Shown here in pieces: positions 8,988 to 17,735 of a stretch of 64,000 nucleotides of DNA. Numbering within the stretch: position 1 is the first letter of the stretch; each line of letters starts with the position of its first letter. The position numbers and the translations under genes are program-made. The stretch is taken from NCBI RefSeq assembly GCF_900096975.1, contig NZ_FMYQ01000002.1, forward strand, positions 186,001 to 250,000, read 5' to 3'. This stretch comes from Paraburkholderia lycopersici (GTDB taxonomy: Bacteria; Pseudomonadota; Gammaproteobacteria; Burkholderiales; Burkholderiaceae). The notes under the pieces were generated by a model that was not told the origin of the DNA, did no database searches, and saw only the letters and a program-made list of their open reading frames with translations.

Positions 8988-10037
8988 ATGAAGTCTGCTC
9001 TCCTGGCCAGATGGTTCGGCGACCGGCAGTTGAACTTCCTGCTGGCCGTGAACCTCATCGTCGTGCTGGTCGCGGTCTGGGTATCGCGCGGACAGTTCGT
9101 CGGCATCGACAACCTGCAGTCGATGGGCGCGCAATTACCCGAAGTCGCGCTGCTCGCGCTCGGCATCATGCTTTCGATGCTCTCGGGCAACGGCGGCATC
9201 GACCTCTCGGGCGTGGGGCTCGCGAATCTTTCCGGCATGATCGCCGCGCTGGTGGTGCCGCGCTTCGTGAGCGGCGACGATTCGCCGGCGCTCTATACGG
9301 CGCTCTTTTGCGTGATCGTCGTGGGCATGGGGCTGCTCGGCGGCCTGCTCAACGGCTTCGTGATCGCGCGGCTCGGGCTCACGCCCATCCTCTGCACGCT
9401 CGGTACGCAACTGCTTTTCACGGGCTTCGCGGTGGCGCTCAGCAATGGCGCCTCGGTGCACGTCGATTATGTCGAGCCGCTCGCCGACATCAGCAACGGC
9501 ACGTTCTTCCAGGTGCCCATTTCGTTTCTGCTGTTTGTCGCCGTGGTCGTGCTGCTGGGGTGGCTTCTCAGGCGCACGCCATTCGGGCTGCGCCTCTATC
9601 TCATGGGCACGAATCAGCGCGCGGCGTTTTATGCGGGCATTCCGCGCGCGCGCATGCTCGTCGTCACGTACGCGATGTGCGGCGTGCTCGCGTCGCTCGC
9701 CGGGCTCGTGAGCGTTTCGCACACGCTCAGCGCGAAATGGGACTACGGCAATTCGTATCTGCTGATCGCGATTCTCATTGCGGTGATGGGCGGCGTGAAT
9801 CCCGCTGGCGGTTATGGACGCATCATCTGCGTATTCTTTGCCGCCACCGTGCTGCAATTCCTTTCGAGCCTCTTCAACCTGATGGGCGTTTCGCAGTTCT
9901 TCGGCGACTGCGCCTGGGGCTTTCTGCTGTTGCTCTCGCTCGCGTTCGCGGGCGGCGAGCGCGTACGCGCGATTTTCGGTCTCGCGGGGCCGCAGCCCGC
10001 CGCGCAGTCGGGCGGCAAGGGGCGTGCCTCGGGCTGA
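8988..10037 (+). CDS. ABC sugar importer permease (RbsC family), first copy
   Basis: Predicted 349-residue inner-membrane permease with about eight to ten hydrophobic segments starting at residue 16. Family landmarks are LALGIMLSMLSGNGGIDLS, the LLGGLLNGFVIARLGLTPILCTLGT loop, and MGTNQRAAFYAGIP before the last helices, as in the RbsC/XylH/AraH family. An AAGGAC Shine-Dalgarno sequence precedes the ATG. It is one of two non-identical permeases in this operon, implying a heterodimeric channel rather than the RbsC homodimer. Confidence 0.92.
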   Translation: MKSALLARWFGDRQLNFLLAVNLIVVLVAVWVSRGQFVGIDNLQSMGAQLPEVALLALGIMLSMLSGNGGIDLSGVGLANLSGMIAALVVPRFVSGDDSPALYTALFCVIVVGMGLLGGLLNGFVIARLGLTPILCTLGTQLLFTGFAVALSNGASVHVDYVEPLADISNGTFFQVPISFLLFVAVVVLLGWLLRRTPFGLRLYLMGTNQRAAFYAGIPRARMLVVTYAMCGVLASLAGLVSVSHTLSAKWDYGNSYLLIAILIAVMGGVNPAGGYGRIICVFFAATVLQFLSSLFNLMGVSQFFGDCAWGFLLLLSLAFAGGERVRAIFGLAGPQPAAQSGGKGRASG

Positions 10038-10128
10038 CCGGCTGGACTGTGCAGCAGGCGGGCATCGAGCCTCGGAGGTCCGCCGCCATCCATTTCGGGG
10101 CGACAGTATAAAAAAGGAGACATCCGAC

Positions 10129-11133
10129 ATGAACTTCAAGCGACTCAGTGTGGCACTCACGGCTTGCGCGCTCGCCGCCGGCGCGGCGGCCGTGGCGTAT
10201 GCAGCGGAAAACCCGACGATCGTGACCGTCGTGAAAGTGACCGGCATCAGCTGGTTCAATCGCATGGACGACGGCGTGAAGGAGTTCGGCAAGGACAATC
10301 CGAACATCTCGGTCTACCAGACGGGCCCGGGCCGCGCGGACGCCGCGCAGCAACTGAAGATCATCGACGACCTCATCGCGAAGAAGGTGAGCGCGATCGC
10401 CGTCGTGCCGTACGATCCGCCCACGCTCGAACCGGCGCTCAAGAAGGCGATGGACCGCGGCATCAAGGTCGTCACGCACGAGGCCGACAACGAAAAGAAC
10501 ACGATGGTCGACGTCGAAGCATTCGACAATTCGGCCTACGGCGCCGCGCTCAACGACCGGCTCGCGGCGTGCATGCACGACGAGGGCAAATGGGCGACGA
10601 TGGTCGGCTCGCTCGGCAGCCGCTCGCAGGTGCAGTGGGCCGACGGCGGCATCGACAACGCGAAGAAGAAGTTCCCCAAGATGCAGCTCGTCGAGACGAA
10701 TCTCGAAACGAACAACGACGGCGAGCACGCGTATGAAGTGGCCAAGGAGGTGCTGCGCAAGCATCCGGACATCAAGGGCTTCCAGGGTTCGTCCTCGCTC
10801 GACGTGATCGGCATCGGCCGCGCCGTCGAGGAAGCGGGCCTGCAGGGCAAGATCTGCGTCTACGGCACGGGTCTGCCGACCGAGGCGGGCAAGTACCTCG
10901 AAAGCGGCGCGATCAACGGCATTGCGTTCTGGGACCCGAAGCTGGCCGGCGAGGCGATGAACAAGATCGCGAAGATGCTGCTCGATGGCAAGACCGTGGA
11001 GAACGGCGCGAATCTCGGCCTGCCGGGCTACGAGAAAGTGACCGTGTCGAAGGGGCCGGGCAAGGGCATCATCGTGCGCGGCCAGGGCTGGGTGAGCGTC
11101 GACAAGTCGAACTACAAGCAATACAACTTCTGA
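10129..11133 (+). CDS. Periplasmic sugar-binding protein of the ABC importer
   Basis: Predicted 334-residue substrate-binding protein of the RbsB/periplasmic-binding-protein-4 type. A classical signal peptide (MNFKRLSVALTACALAAG, then AVAYA cleavage near residue 25) is followed by a two-lobe fold with IVTVVKVTGISWFNRMDDGV at the mature N-terminus, KIIDDLIAKKVSAIAVVPYDP, and VVTHEADNE. The WFNRMDDG stretch and HEAD segment are typical of AI-2/rhamnose/pentose binding proteins. A strong AAGGAGA lies eight bases before ATG 10129, consistent with the high expression expected of a binding protein. It sits between the first permease and the ATPase. Confidence 0.93.
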   Translation: MNFKRLSVALTACALAAGAAAVAYAAENPTIVTVVKVTGISWFNRMDDGVKEFGKDNPNISVYQTGPGRADAAQQLKIIDDLIAKKVSAIAVVPYDPPTLEPALKKAMDRGIKVVTHEADNEKNTMVDVEAFDNSAYGAALNDRLAACMHDEGKWATMVGSLGSRSQVQWADGGIDNAKKKFPKMQLVETNLETNNDGEHAYEVAKEVLRKHPDIKGFQGSSSLDVIGIGRAVEEAGLQGKICVYGTGLPTEAGKYLESGAINGIAFWDPKLAGEAMNKIAKMLLDGKTVENGANLGLPGYEKVTVSKGPGKGIIVRGQGWVSVDKSNYKQYNF

Positions 11134-11216
11134 CCGGAAAACAGCGGCGCGCAACGGCCTTGGAGCCGGCGCGCGCTTCGCTGCGACTTCGCCAGAGCGT
11201 AACGAAGAGTCAGGAC

Positions 11217-12737
11217 ATGGCATCAGAACCGTTATTGCAGGTGCTCGGCGTGCACAAGCGCTTTACCGGCGTGTACGCCTTGCGCGGCGTGACGCTCACG
11301 TTCGAGCGCGGACAGATCTATCACCTGCTCGGCGAGAACGGGTGTGGCAAGAGCACGCTCATCAAGATCATCTCGGGCGCGCAGCCGCCCGACGAAGGCG
11401 AGCTCGTGATCGACGGCGCGCGCCACGCGCGGCTCACGCCGCTCGAATCGCTGGCGGCCGGCATCGAAACGGTCTATCAGGATCTTTCGCTGCTGCCGAA
11501 CATGAGCGTGGCCGAGAACGTGGGCCTCACGACCGAGCTGGCCGAACACGCCGGACGTCTCGCGCGCACCTTCGACCGCCGCGAGCTTGCCCGCACGGCC
11601 GAACGCGCGCTGAAGGCCGTGGGCCTGTCCGGCGACGCCGATTTCCAGGCCACGCTGATCGAGCAATTGCCGCTCGCCACGCGCCAGCTCGTCGCGATCG
11701 CGCGCGCGATCGCGAGCGAGGCGAAGTTCGTCATCATGGACGAGCCGACCACGTCGCTCACGCAGAAGGAAGTGACGAACCTGATCGCCGTGCTCGGCCA
11801 GTTGCGCGCGCAAGGCGTGACCGTGCTGTTCGTGAGCCACAAGCTCGACGAGTGCTATGCGATCGGCGGCGAAGTGATCGTGCTGCGCGACGGCCAGAAG
11901 GTCACGCAAGGCCCCATCACCGATTACACGAAGGCGCAGTTGAGTGAGCTGATGACGGGCCGCGAGCTTTCCACCGAGCGTTACCGCAGCGCCGCGCCCG
12001 AAGCCGGCGTGCTGCTCGACGTGCGCGGCCTCGGCCGCGCGGGGTTGTTTCGCGACGTGTCGTTCACGCTGCATCGTGGCGAGATTCTCGGCGTGACGGG
12101 CCTGCTCGATTCGGGCCGCAACGAGCTCGCGCGCGCGCTCGCGGGCGTCGCGCCCGCCGATGCGGGCGAAATCGTGCTCGAAGGCCGCGCGATCAAACTC
12201 GCTACGCCAGGCGACGCGCGGCGCGCGCGCATCGGCTACGTGCCGGAAGACCGCCTGAACGAGGGGCTATTCCTCGACAAGCCGATTCGCGACAACGTCA
12301 TCACGGCGATGATCGCGAGCTTGCGCGACCGCTTCGGCCAGATCGACCGCGCGCGGGCGCGCGCGCTCGCGGAAGACACCGTGAAGGAATTGCAGATCGC
12401 CACCCCGGACGTGGAGAAGGCCGTGCAGTCGCTCTCGGGCGGCAACCAGCAGCGCGTGCTGATCGGCCGCTGGCTCGCCATCGACCCGCACGTGCTGATC
12501 CTGCACGGGCCGACCGTGGGTGTGGACGTCGGCTCGAAAGACATCATCTATCGCATCATGCAGCGGCTTTCGCAGCGCGGCATCGGCATTCTGCTCGTGA
12601 GCGACGACCTGCCCGAACTGCTGCAGAACTGCGACCGCGTGTTGATGATGCGTAAAGGGCGCCTTGCCGAAGCGCATCGCGCCGAAGGCCTGACCGAGGC
12701 CCAGCTATATCGCGCGCTTCTCGCCGAGGCCGCCTGA
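11217..12737 (+). CDS. ABC sugar importer double ATPase (RbsA/MglA-like)
   Basis: Predicted 506-residue ATPase with two fused nucleotide-binding domains. Domain 1 has Walker A GENGCGKST (from residue 39) and Walker B FVIMDEPT, but a degenerate signature (LPLATRQ). Domain 2 has a good signature (LSGGNQQ) but a degenerate Walker A (GLLDSGRNE) and a Walker B in which the usual Asp-Glu is His430-Gly431 (LILHGPT). The composite arrangement therefore leaves one consensus ATP site. ATG 11217 matches the usual family start; an upstream TTG at 11160 in frame lacks support. It energises the two permeases at 8988 and 12766. Confidence 0.92.
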   Translation: MASEPLLQVLGVHKRFTGVYALRGVTLTFERGQIYHLLGENGCGKSTLIKIISGAQPPDEGELVIDGARHARLTPLESLAAGIETVYQDLSLLPNMSVAENVGLTTELAEHAGRLARTFDRRELARTAERALKAVGLSGDADFQATLIEQLPLATRQLVAIARAIASEAKFVIMDEPTTSLTQKEVTNLIAVLGQLRAQGVTVLFVSHKLDECYAIGGEVIVLRDGQKVTQGPITDYTKAQLSELMTGRELSTERYRSAAPEAGVLLDVRGLGRAGLFRDVSFTLHRGEILGVTGLLDSGRNELARALAGVAPADAGEIVLEGRAIKLATPGDARRARIGYVPEDRLNEGLFLDKPIRDNVITAMIASLRDRFGQIDRARARALAEDTVKELQIATPDVEKAVQSLSGGNQQRVLIGRWLAIDPHVLILHGPTVGVDVGSKDIIYRIMQRLSQRGIGILLVSDDLPELLQNCDRVLMMRKGRLAEAHRAEGLTEAQLYRALLAEAA

Positions 12738-12765
12738 AACCCGCGTAACGTTTGCCGGACATCGC

Positions 12766-13809
12766 ATGAGCATGAATCAGACAATGAGCACGTCGTCCAA
12801 CACCGTCGAAGTCGCGCGCCAGACCGTCCCGCTCAACTGGCGCGCGAAGCTCGCGCGCAACCCCGAGTGGTTCACGGCCACGCTGATCGTCGTTACCTGC
12901 GTGATCGTCGCGTCGATCAACCCGCGCTTTTTCCAGTGGGCCACGCTGTTCGACCTGCTGCACTCCGCGACGATCACCTCGCTTTTCGCGCTCGGCACGC
13001 TCGTCGTGCTCGCTTCGGGAGGGATCGACGTGTCGTTCACGGCGATCGGCGCGCTCACCATGTACTCGATCACGAAAGCCGTGTTCGCCTGGTGGCCCGA
13101 TGCGCCGTTCGCGCTCATCCTGCTCACGGGCGCGGTGGGCGGCGTCGTGCTCGGCGTAATCAACGGCGTGCTCGTACACCGTTTGCAGGCGCCCTCGCTG
13201 ATCGTGACGATCGGCACGCAATATCTCTATCGCGGGCTGTTGCTCACGTTCGTGGGCACGACGTTCTTCATGAACATTCCGCACAGCATGGATCATTTCG
13301 GCCGTATTCCGCTTATCGCGTACAAGACCGCCGACGGGTTGAACGCCGTGCTGCCCGTTTCCGCGCTCGCGCTCGTGGCGGGCGCGGTTCTCACATGGTG
13401 GCTGCTCAACCGCACGATGATGGGGCGCGGCGTCTATGCCATGGGCGGCAGCACGGCGATTGCCGAGCGGCTCGGCTTCAACCTGCGCGCCATCCGGCTC
13501 TTCGTGTTCGGCTATACGGGGTTTCTGGCGGGCGTGGCGGGCATTCTGCACGTGTCGAACAACCGGCTCGCCAATCCGTTCGACCTCGTGGGCTCGGAAC
13601 TCGACGTGATCGCGGCGGTGATTCTGGGCGGCGCGCGCATTACGGGCGGCAGCGGCACCGTGGTCGGCACGCTGCTCGGCGTGGCGCTCGTCACGCTCAT
13701 CAATAACGTGCTGATACTCGTAGGTGTGCCAAGCACGTGGCAGAAGGTGATTGTCGGCGCATTCATTCTGGTGGCGGGCACGCTGTTCGCGCTGCGCCGG
13801 CGCGGCTGA
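12766..13809 (+). CDS. ABC sugar importer permease (RbsC family), second copy
   Basis: Predicted 347-residue permease related to but distinct from the one at 8988. An N-terminal hydrophilic stretch of about 30 residues precedes the first helix (FTATLIVVTCVIVASI). Family landmarks are ALGTLVVLASGGIDVSF, GVVLGVINGVLVHRL, MGGSTAIAERLGFNLR, and ILGGARITGGSGTVVGTLLG near the C-terminus. It is separated by 28 bases from the ATPase. It is the last gene of the rightward operon, with deoR converging on it across 32 bases in which I see no clear terminator. Confidence 0.92.
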   Translation: MSMNQTMSTSSNTVEVARQTVPLNWRAKLARNPEWFTATLIVVTCVIVASINPRFFQWATLFDLLHSATITSLFALGTLVVLASGGIDVSFTAIGALTMYSITKAVFAWWPDAPFALILLTGAVGGVVLGVINGVLVHRLQAPSLIVTIGTQYLYRGLLLTFVGTTFFMNIPHSMDHFGRIPLIAYKTADGLNAVLPVSALALVAGAVLTWWLLNRTMMGRGVYAMGGSTAIAERLGFNLRAIRLFVFGYTGFLAGVAGILHVSNNRLANPFDLVGSELDVIAAVILGGARITGGSGTVVGTLLGVALVTLINNVLILVGVPSTWQKVIVGAFILVAGTLFALRRRG

Positions 13810-13841
13810 GCCCGCGCTTTTCGTTGCGTGGCCGGTTTGGC

Positions 13842-14570
13842 TCAGGCACTGCGCTGGCGCAGCGCCTGGCCCTTCTCCGTGATGATCGAATTGAAGTCGT
13901 CCATCTGCGAAAAGCGCCACGCCTTCACGACGCCGTACTTGCTGGCATCCACGACGAGGTGGCTTTCCACGGCGCTTGCCATGGCCGCCTGCTTGAGCGC
14001 GACTTCGTGAAAGTTCCAGCACGTCACGCCGCGCGTGGCGTCCACGCCGCCCGCGGAAATGAAGGCCTTGTTGATGCCCATGCGCCGCAACGTTTCGAGA
14101 CTTTCCTCGCCCGAGAACGAATCTGAGGAGGGCACGTACACGCCCCCCAGCAGAATCATGCGCACGTTGGGCATGCGCCGCAGAATCTCCGCGACGTTGA
14201 GCGAGTAGCACACGGCCGTGATCTGCAACTGGGACGGGATGATGCGCGCTAGCGCGGCGAGCGTCGTGCCGCAGTCGATGAACACCGTGTCGTTCTGCGC
14301 GATCAGCCGGGCAGCGTGAGCGGAGGCCTGCGCCTTGGCTTGCGCGAAGTGGTCCTTTTCGTGTTCGAGCGAGTAACCGGCCGTATTGGGCACGTCCTGA
14401 GCGCTCACGATATAGCCGCCGAGATACGTAAAGCGCTCGGGATTCGCGGCGATATCGCGCCGCACGGTCATTTCGGATACGCCGAGCACGCTGGCCGCGT
14501 CCCGAAGATGCATGACGTTATGTTTCGCGAGCGCCTCGGCAAGGGCTCGCAGCCGGTCGATTTTGGCCAT
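13842..14570 (-). CDS. deoR: Deoxyribose operon repressor, DeoR family
   Basis: Predicted 242-residue transcription repressor. The N-terminal winged HTH reads MHLRDAASVLGVSEMTVRRDI. The C-terminal sugar-phosphate-sensing domain has FIDCGTT, ITAVCYSLNVAEIL, GGVYVPSSDSF and GVTCWNFHE. Several of these segments (LHLKDAAALLGVSEMTIRRDL, TAVCYSLN, DCGTT, GATCFN) are shared with E. coli DeoR itself, which supports deoxyribose-5-phosphate as inducer, better than a generic DeoR-family call would. It converges on the last gene of the deoC operon. The start has no Shine-Dalgarno sequence; instead a perfect 14-bp hairpin ends 11 bases upstream. Confidence 0.9.
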   Translation of the reverse strand: MAKIDRLRALAEALAKHNVMHLRDAASVLGVSEMTVRRDIAANPERFTYLGGYIVSAQDVPNTAGYSLEHEKDHFAQAKAQASAHAARLIAQNDTVFIDCGTTLAALARIIPSQLQITAVCYSLNVAEILRRMPNVRMILLGGVYVPSSDSFSGEESLETLRRMGINKAFISAGGVDATRGVTCWNFHEVALKQAAMASAVESHLVVDASKYGVVKAWRFSQMDDFNSIITEKGQALRQRSA

Positions 14571-14581
14571 GGGGTCGATGT

Positions 14582-14612
14582 TTCGCCAGGACCGCTTAGC
14601 GGTCCTGGCGAA
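14582..14612 (-). promoter_or_regulatory. Perfect 14-bp hairpin in the deoR leader
   Basis: Arms 14582-14595 and 14599-14612 are exact reverse complements (TTCGCCAGGACCGC) with a three-base loop. The structure lies between the predicted deoR promoter and its ATG at 14570, ending where a ribosome-binding site would be expected, and no Shine-Dalgarno sequence is visible. Possible roles are leader RNA hairpin controlling deoR translation, operator, or a terminator for antisense transcription from the left (the T-rich tail on the + strand is weak). Confidence 0.6.
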
Positions 14613-14634
14613 CGTTAGATTTGTTTCGTCCGCG

Positions 14635-14650
14635 TGATCGAATTATAACA
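14635..14650 (-). promoter_or_regulatory. deoR extended -10 promoter overlapped by a DeoR-operator-like 16-mer
   Basis: On the minus strand the 16-mer TGTTATAATTCGATCA matches the published E. coli DeoR operator TGTTAGAATTCTAACA at 13 of 16 positions. The same bases contain TG-T-TATAAT, an extended -10 element with a perfect TATAAT (14647 to 14642). Binding there would block the deoR promoter, implying autoregulation. Confidence 0.6.
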
Positions 14651-14706
14651 AGCAAGCCGCGCGGCCGCCACGCGGATCGACTTTTCGAGCTTTGGTTCCT
14701 GTGTCT

Positions 14707-14729
14707 CGAGCATGCGTTTTTCGCATGCT
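14707..14729. promoter_or_regulatory. Inverted repeat upstream of the AldA-like operon
   Basis: GAGCATGCG and CGCATGCTC are perfect 9-base arms around a TTTTT loop. It lies about 95 bases before the AldA-like start. It could be an operator or an RNA hairpin between deoR and the next operon. No cognate regulator can be named. Confidence 0.45.
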
Positions 14730-14822
14730 CCGCTCGACAATTAATCGTTTGTGGCGCGTCGAACGCGCACGGATACTGCCCTATCTCCAGACGCGGCGGC
14801 GACGCCGAACGGGCAGTATTCC

Positions 14823-16244
14823 ATGCGATCAGATCTCAACTTCATCAACGGGCAGTTCGTCGGCGCGGATGGGCCGCGCATCGCCGTCCACAACCCCGCA
14901 ACGGGCGACACGATCGGCCACGTGAGCGCGGCGAACGCGGCCGATGCGACACGCGCCGTGGAGGCCGCCGTGGCTGCGCAGCGCGCGTGGCGCAAGCTCC
15001 CCGCCGCCGGGCGCGGCGCGATTCTGGGCCGCTTCGCAGACGCCGTCGAGGCGCGCGCACCGCGAATCGGCGCCGCGCTCGCGGCCGAATCGGGCAAGAG
15101 CCTCGCGGACGCGACGGCCGAAGCCCGATACGCCGCCGAAATCCTGCGCTACCACGCGCAGTGGGCGCGCCGCATCGAAGGCGAAGTGATTCCGAGCGAC
15201 AGCGCCAACGAAAACCTCATTCTCATGCGCGAGCCGATTGGCGTCGCCGCGTGCCTGATTCCGTTCAACTTTCCGGTGTACACGCTGTTGCGCAAGATCG
15301 CGCCGGCGCTCATCACGGGCAATGCCGTGGTCGCGAGGCCGAGCAACCATACGCCTTGCTCGGCATTCGAGGTGGCGCGCGCGGCGCTGGAAGCCGAACT
15401 GCCGCCGGGCGTCTTCAACGTGCTGGCAATGGACCATGACACGGCGGCAACGCTCTGCACGCATCGGGACGTCGGCATGATCGCGCTCACGGGCAGCGTG
15501 GCGGCGGGCCGCAAGGTGCTCGACTACTGCAAGGAAAACATTGCGAAGCCCTCGCTCGAACTGGGCGGCAAGACGCCCGCGATCGTCGAGGACGACGCCG
15601 ATCTCGAAGCGGCGGCCACGGCCATCGTGCGCTCGAAGACCACGCATTGCGGTCAGCTTTGCACGGCGATCGAACGTGTGTATGTGCATGCCCGCGTGCA
15701 TGACCGCTTCGTCGCGCTGCTGCGCGAAAAGATGAGCGCGGTGCGCTTCGGCGACCGCGCCGAAGACGAAACGCGCATGGGTCCGCTCGTGAGCGCGGGC
15801 GCGCGCGGCGCGATTCATGCGATGGTCGGGCGCGCCGTTGCTCAGGGCGCGACGCTCGCGACGGGCGGCTACTTGCCCGAAGGCAAGGGCCACTTTTATC
15901 CGCCCACGCTGCTCACGCACTGCCGCCAGGACATGGAGATCGTGCAGGAAGAGGTTTTCGGCCCCGTGCTACCCGTGCTCTCGTACGACTCGCTCGACGA
16001 CGCGCTGCGCATGGCCAACGATCATCAGTTCGGCCTCTCGTCGGTGCTCTATACGGAGCGCTACCGCACGACGATGCGCGTCGCGAACGAGATCGAAGCC
16101 GGCGAACTCTACGTGAACCGCACGCCGGCCGATCCCTACCAGGGCTTCCATGCCGGGTGGAAACGCTCGGGCCTTGGCGGCGACGACGGCAAGCATGGCA
16201 TGCTCGAATTCACGCAAACGCGCCTTGTCGTCATGCCGTTCTGA
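14823..16244 (+). CDS. Aldehyde dehydrogenase, lactaldehyde/glycolaldehyde (AldA)-like
   Basis: Predicted 473-residue NAD-dependent aldehyde dehydrogenase. Motifs: FNFPVYTLLRKIAPAL in the Rossmann domain, LTGSVAAGR, LELGGKTP with the general base Glu, and THCGQLC with nucleophile Cys280. The C-terminal segment YQGFHAGWKRSGLGGDDGKHG closely resembles E. coli AldA, which oxidises lactaldehyde and glycolaldehyde. ATG 14823 was chosen because homologues begin just before LNFINGQFV; upstream codons in frame run into the leader. It heads a likely operon with the MFS carrier, an enolase-family enzyme and a GMC oxidoreductase, so a short hydroxyaldehyde from sugar-acid breakdown is a plausible substrate. 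Confidence 0.88.
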   Translation: MRSDLNFINGQFVGADGPRIAVHNPATGDTIGHVSAANAADATRAVEAAVAAQRAWRKLPAAGRGAILGRFADAVEARAPRIGAALAAESGKSLADATAEARYAAEILRYHAQWARRIEGEVIPSDSANENLILMREPIGVAACLIPFNFPVYTLLRKIAPALITGNAVVARPSNHTPCSAFEVARAALEAELPPGVFNVLAMDHDTAATLCTHRDVGMIALTGSVAAGRKVLDYCKENIAKPSLELGGKTPAIVEDDADLEAAATAIVRSKTTHCGQLCTAIERVYVHARVHDRFVALLREKMSAVRFGDRAEDETRMGPLVSAGARGAIHAMVGRAVAQGATLATGGYLPEGKGHFYPPTLLTHCRQDMEIVQEEVFGPVLPVLSYDSLDDALRMANDHQFGLSSVLYTERYRTTMRVANEIEAGELYVNRTPADPYQGFHAGWKRSGLGGDDGKHGMLEFTQTRLVVMPF

Positions 16245-16372
16245 TTGTTCGGTTTCCTGAATGAAATGAATGTCTGAAGGGCGTGCGCCGCAACGCTCCC
16301 TCATCTGAAGAAAAACGCTGACCGCAACCTGAGATCCCCCACGCCGGGCGATCACGCGGACGAGTTGGCGAT

Positions 16373-17722
16373 ATGGAGACAATCTTGCAGAAGTCCATCG
16401 CAAAGCCAGATGCGTCGTGCGGCTTGCCGCTCGCCGAATCCTCATCTCTCGCACCGGCGGCCTCCGGCTCGGCGCAACGCTACGTCCAGTTGCTGCTGCT
16501 CGTGCTCGCCGCGGGCGGAATCTATCCGCTGCTGTATTTGCGTCAGGTCTATCAGACCACGATGCTCGATGTCCTGCATATCGACAACGCGCAGCTAGGC
16601 TACCTCTATTCGGTGCTCGGCATCGTGTTCTTCCTTTCCTATCTGCCGAGCGGCTGGCTTGCCGACCGCGTCGCGCCGCGCCTCCTGATCTGCTTCTCGC
16701 TGATCGGCACCGGCGCGCTGGGCCTCTGGTATTCGACGGCCCCCGCATTCCATGCGCTGCTCGTGATCTTCTGCTGCTGGGGCCTCACCACGGGCCTCAC
16801 GTTCTGGGCTTCGGTGCTCAAGCGCGTGCGCATGATCGCGGCGCCCAACGAGCAAGGCCGTTTTTTCGGGCTGCTCGACGGCGGGCGCGGGCTCGTCGAG
16901 GCGCTGCTCGCTACCGCGGCGCTCGCGCTCTTCGCCGCCGCCACCGGCTCGGGACGAGGTGAGGCAGCGGGCCTGCGCCACGTGATCTATCTGTATTCGT
17001 TCACATGCATCGCGCTCGGCGCGGTCATGAGCTTCTTCAAGGACCCCGCGCCGGCGCGCGCCGCAAGCCAGCCGGATGAAGCGGCGGAGACAAACGCAAA
17101 CGGTTCCCTATGGCGCGATCTCAGGACGCTGGCCTCGATTCCCCAGCTCTGGCTCATGGCGGCGGTGGTGTTCTGCGGTTACCAGATCTTCTGGGCTACC
17201 TATAGTTTTTCCGCCTATCTGCAGCAGGGCGAGTTGCACATGAGCGTGGTGGCCGCAGGCATGGTGACGACGGCGAAGCTATGGATGCGGCCGGTTGGCG
17301 GCATTGGCGGCGGCTTTCTCGGCGACCGCTTCTCGAACCTGCGCGTGCTGATCTGGGCGCTGTTCCTTGCCGTCGCGGGCCTCATCGGGCTGATCTTCCT
17401 GCCAGCGCTGCGCAACATGGCGCTGCTCGGCGCGGTAGTGCTCTTCATCGGGCTCATGACCTATGCAATTCGCGGCCTGTACTGGACGCTGCTCGACTAT
17501 TGCTCGATTCCCATGCGCATAACGGGCCTCGCCATCGGCCTCGTTTCGCTGATCGGCTATTCGTCGGACATCTTCCTGCCGCTCATGAACGGTTACATCA
17601 CCGAGCGTTACGCAGGCATGCTCGGCTACCAGTTCTATTTCGCCTATGTGGCGGCCATCGGCACGCTCGGCGCAATCGCCGCGCTGGTGCTCCACCACAT
17701 GACCCACACCAAACCTGCCTGA
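16373..17722 (+). CDS. MFS transporter, probable organic-acid/sugar-acid uptake
   Basis: Predicted 449-residue, 12-helix inner-membrane carrier. After about 35 hydrophilic residues the first helix is QLLLLVLAAGGIYPLLYL. The helix 2-3 loop motif reads GWLADRVAPRLL, and a second-half copy GGFLGDRFSNLRV is present. The break between halves is the hydrophilic stretch KDPAPARAASQPDEAAETNAN near residue 225. The dehydratase-like gene starts 13 bases downstream, so it probably imports that enzyme's substrate. Start at 16373 is uncertain by a few codons. Confidence 0.87.
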   Translation: METILQKSIAKPDASCGLPLAESSSLAPAASGSAQRYVQLLLLVLAAGGIYPLLYLRQVYQTTMLDVLHIDNAQLGYLYSVLGIVFFLSYLPSGWLADRVAPRLLICFSLIGTGALGLWYSTAPAFHALLVIFCCWGLTTGLTFWASVLKRVRMIAAPNEQGRFFGLLDGGRGLVEALLATAALALFAAATGSGRGEAAGLRHVIYLYSFTCIALGAVMSFFKDPAPARAASQPDEAAETNANGSLWRDLRTLASIPQLWLMAAVVFCGYQIFWATYSFSAYLQQGELHMSVVAAGMVTTAKLWMRPVGGIGGGFLGDRFSNLRVLIWALFLAVAGLIGLIFLPALRNMALLGAVVLFIGLMTYAIRGLYWTLLDYCSIPMRITGLAIGLVSLIGYSSDIFLPLMNGYITERYAGMLGYQFYFAYVAAIGTLGAIAALVLHHMTHTKPA

Positions 17723-17735
17723 TATAGCCCGAACC

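Noticed and set aside
8010..13809. Assignment of the importer and kinase as a ribose (rbs) system
   Set aside because: Motifs would allow it, but deoC leads the operon and the repressor matches DeoR, which favours a deoxysugar. I kept ribose as an alternative only.
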